Source: Nemopilema nomurai
Taxonomy: Eukaryota > Cnidaria > Scyphozoa > Rhizostomeae > Rhizostomatidae
Assembly (NCBI GenBank): GCA_003864495.1
Contig: ML133496.1
Span: forward strand, 1,604,820 to 1,668,819
DNA: 64,000 bases
Reading direction: 5' to 3'
The translations under genes were made by a program, and so were the position numbers. This document shows, one piece after another, positions 61,445 to 64,000 of this stretch (position 1 is its first letter; each line of letters begins with the position of its first letter). The notes under the pieces were generated by a model. That model was not told where the DNA came from, made no database searches, and saw only the letters and a list, made by a program, of their open reading frames with translations.

Positions 61445-63235
61445 ATGTTAGGGCCTAGTGCTACGAAGCATATTTTAGCAGTCAGCAGCAAGCAATCGTT
61501 GGCTGGAAAGACAGAGATGTATTATACACACATTGATCCGTCGGCGTCTGTGAGAAGCCATGGCGAAGTCCTACCTCCGCTAAAGAAGACGAATAAAATT
61601 CCAGTCAAACAGAACTCTCATGATAGCAGTGGATCAAAGACTCTACCACATCTAGGTGGTGTACAGGTTCAGCAACTATTCGAGGAGGAACATCACCAAA
61701 GTAAACTAAAATCAGTCGACAACCGAGGGCTCCCCAACGTCGAAGGTACTCAACAACCTGCCATTTCAACCACGCACAGGACAGATGCTCCTACTCCGAA
61801 TTCCGAGCGCCGATCAAGCGTGTCTTCCGATTCTCAAAGCAAAGGACAAGCTATGTCACCTGAGCATGCCATGAAACTTCACATGCACAAGTTGACAACG
61901 TTTGAGCATCATGAAATATTCAATTATCCGCAAGTTTACTTTGTCGGGCCTAACGCGAAGAAGCGGCAGGGTGTTGTTGGCGGATCCAACAACAGTGGTT
62001 ATGACGACGAACAAGGTTCGTATTCGCTCGTTCCCCACGATCACATTGCCTATCGTTACGAAGTTTTAAAGGTTATTGGAAAGGGGAGTTTTGGCTCCGT
62101 CGTCAAAGCATACGATCACAAGAACCAGTGCCATGTTGCTTTGAAATTGATACGGAACGAGAAACGATTTCACCGGCAAGCAGCTGAGGAGATTCGGATT
62201 TTAGAACACTTGAAGAAACAGGACAAAGAGAACAACTACAATATTATTCATATGCTAGAACATTTCCAGTTTCGGAGCCACATGTGCATCACTTTCGAAC
62301 TACTCAGCATCAATTTGTATGAACTAATCAAGAAAAACAAATTCCAAGGCTTTTCACTGCAGTTGGTGCGTAAATTTGCCCACTCGATGCTGCAATGTCT
62401 GGAAGCCTTGCATCGCAATCGGATTATTCATTGTGATTTGAAGCCGGAAAACGTTCTGCTCAAACAGCAAGGCCGAAGTGGAATAAAAGTCATTGATTTC
62501 GGATCAAGTTGCTACGAACATCAGCGCATCTACACTTACATTCAATCACGGTTTTACAGAGCGCCTGAAGTTATATTGGGAGCACGGTATGGTATGCCAA
62601 TCGACATGTGGAGTTTTGGATGTATTCTTGCGGAGCTTTTGACTGGATATCCACTTTTTCCTGGTGAAGATGAGGGAGATCAGCTGGCTTCGATTATCGA
62701 ACTATTAGGAATGCCCCCTGACAAGTTATTGGAGACTTCGAAAAGAGGAAAGAATTTCATTAGTTCAAGGGGGTATCCTAGATACTGCACCGTAACGACC
62801 TTGCCTGATGGTAGCACTGTTTTGTCTGGTGGAAAGTCAAGACACGGGAAGACTCGTGGCCCCCCTGCTTCCAAAGACTTTGTCACAGCTTTGAAGGGTG
62901 CGGATGATGCTCTGTTTATTGATTTTTTAAAGAAATGTCTAGAGTGGGAGCCTTCACAGAGGATGACACCGTCTCAGGCTCTCAGGCATGCCTGGTTGAG
63001 AAGACGTTTACCAAGAGCACCTGCAGAGCAAACCAATGGCCACTCACAAAGTACAACAGTGGAAAAACTGAAGCATCATAGACAAGGATCTGGGACCCAC
63101 GCTGTTGGAAAGTTACCCCCTACTCATCCAGCATCTTCAAAGACGAGAAGAAGGACTTCAGAGAACAATCCGCCTTCAGATCATGGATCTGAAATGAACA
63201 ATAGGACAGTTTTACCTAAAATTGTTGGCAGATAG
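61445..63235 (+). CDS. DYRK2: DYRK2, dual-specificity tyrosine-regulated kinase, single exon
   Basis: A 596-residue class II DYRK. These kinases autophosphorylate an activation-loop tyrosine and then phosphorylate Ser/Thr targets. The N-terminal region is variable but keeps [10 protein letters not shown], and the NAPA/DH-box segment is present ([42 protein letters not shown]). The kinase domain (about residues 204-519) has the glycine loop [18 protein letters not shown] lysine, HCDLKPEN catalytic loop, DFGSS, activation loop [14 protein letters not shown] with the conserved YTY, and the DYRK insert [14 protein letters not shown]. The C-terminal [10 protein letters not shown] matches human RTVLPKLVS. 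The intronless CDS agrees with the human gene, whose coding region lies mostly in one exon. The start has A at -3 and follows a short overlapping upstream frame. Confidence 0.97.
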   Translation: MLGPSATKHILAVSSKQSLAGKTEMYYTHIDPSASVRSHGEVLPPLKKTNKIPVKQNSHDSSGSKTLPHLGGVQVQQLFEEEHHQSKLKSVDNRGLPNVEGTQQPAISTTHRTDAPTPNSERRSSVSSDSQSKGQAMSPEHAMKLHMHKLTTFEHHEIFNYPQVYFVGPNAKKRQGVVGGSNNSGYDDEQGSYSLVPHDHIAYRYEVLKVIGKGSFGSVVKAYDHKNQCHVALKLIRNEKRFHRQAAEEIRILEHLKKQDKENNYNIIHMLEHFQFRSHMCITFELLSINLYELIKKNKFQGFSLQLVRKFAHSMLQCLEALHRNRIIHCDLKPENVLLKQQGRSGIKVIDFGSSCYEHQRIYTYIQSRFYRAPEVILGARYGMPIDMWSFGCILAELLTGYPLFPGEDEGDQLASIIELLGMPPDKLLETSKRGKNFISSRGYPRYCTVTTLPDGSTVLSGGKSRHGKTRGPPASKDFVTALKGADDALFIDFLKKCLEWEPSQRMTPSQALRHAWLRRRLPRAPAEQTNGHSQSTTVEKLKHHRQGSGTHAVGKLPPTHPASSKTRRRTSENNPPSDHGSEMNNRTVLPKIVGR

Positions 63236-64000
63236 CCATGTAATTGTTGCATGGTGTAAAGTAGCCCGAATCTCTTAGAATTTTAGTGAATCAAGGAAAG
63301 CTTTCATCAACTTTGCTTTTAGGTACTGTTAAGTTAAATTTCTTCAGGATACCATCATTACCTGACATGCCAACATCCTTGTTAATAGTATTCTGAAGTG
63401 GGTGATTGGATAATTATGTTTTACTGTGTATATAGAGATATGTGTGAGAGAGAATATGGTTGTAAATATCATTGGAAACAGTTAGTCAATTTGTCTTTTT
63501 TAGCAGTTCTTGAAACCTGAATGCAGCACTTAAAACTGAATTTCCATGAAATTGTTGGTTAGAATTTGAACCGAGATACAGCTGATGGAGGATCTTTTTA
63601 ACAGCAGTGCACAACCAACAATCAATAACATTTCACTTCTTAACAAAGGAATAGCATCTTGTTAACCCTTGCTTTGAATAACAGCAAATGCAGCTTTGTT
63701 AAAACATTCAGTTCTTTTGAGACAATGCCAGATTATTCTTCAGGCTAGACCTAATGCCTGTTTGTAAGAAACAATAAATGTATGACAAAGATTCATTGTG
63801 AAGAGGTTGAAAGAGCCCAGAAACTTTTCCCTTTCTTCCCAGCACACCCAAACGTGGTAGATGTCAAACCCTTGTTTTTCTTTGAACACATCACCACTTG
63901 TTTATAAAATTGTATATCTCATGAACAAAGGGACAAGGTTTCAAAATGGCAGTAGACTCCTCTGAGTCATACGGCTGCCCATATTATCGAAAAGGCATTC
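63236..64000. other. DYRK2 3' UTR and downstream flank
   Basis: AT-rich non-coding sequence. AATAAA at 63773-63778, about 540 bases after the stop, is a plausible DYRK2 polyadenylation signal. No further gene was recognised before the window ends. Confidence 0.6.
63773..63778 (+). terminator. Candidate DYRK2 polyadenylation signal AATAAA
   Basis: Canonical hexamer in the sense orientation within the expected distance of the stop codon. The only AATAAA noted between the DYRK2 stop and the window end. Confidence 0.5.

Overview
The window is nuclear DNA from an animal. Genes are split into many short exons with GT-AG introns, stops are followed by AATAAA-type polyadenylation signals, intergenic DNA is AT-rich with microsatellites and short transposon-like repeats, and every recognisable gene is a metazoan or broadly eukaryotic family. 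Compact spacing (eight genes in 64 kb), short introns and human-like exon phases suggest an early-branching or slowly evolving invertebrate such as a cnidarian. The sequence alone does not fix the species.

Layout, left to right: a TTLL3/TTLL8-type tubulin glycylase on + (755-12281, 5' end not resolved); FBXL5, the iron-sensing F-box protein, on - (14253-21850); SAYSD1 on + (22204-22692, one exon); a divergent paired-like homeobox gene on + (24345-28413) with a cysteine-module C-terminus; Nischarin on - (31679-46571, about 22 exons); a very large WD-repeat protein on + (48341-56089); LAMTOR5, a Ragulator subunit, on - (57819-59162); and the kinase DYRK2 on + (61445-63235, one exon). Orientation is + - + + - + - +. 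This creates three head-to-head pairs (FBXL5/SAYSD1, NISCH/WDR, LAMTOR5/DYRK2) that could share promoters and three tail-to-tail pairs. The products belong to unrelated cellular processes: cilium tubulin modification and probably axoneme biology, iron homeostasis, ER quality control, transcription, endosomal/Rac signalling, mTORC1 signalling, and DYRK signalling. There is no operon-like logic.

Repeats are of three kinds. First, two MITE-like families: one with CAGGGCC/GGGCTCC-type termini (1355-1504, 23263-23404, partial at 23636) and one with TTTTTGCATA termini (43421-43614, truncated copy at 20278). Second, local tandem arrays, including an ATACC-type satellite in a TTLL intron, a DR5-spaced AGGTCA array in NISCH and a 17-bp minisatellite. 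Third, one tRNA-like sequence.

The most unusual coding feature is the homeobox protein. After an N-terminal EH1-like motif and a divergent paired-like homeodomain, its tail carries four copies of C-x-C-x-[DE]-C, an arrangement I do not recognise from a described homeobox family. The most informative mobile-element observation is a filled site beside its own empty site at 23.1-23.45 kb.
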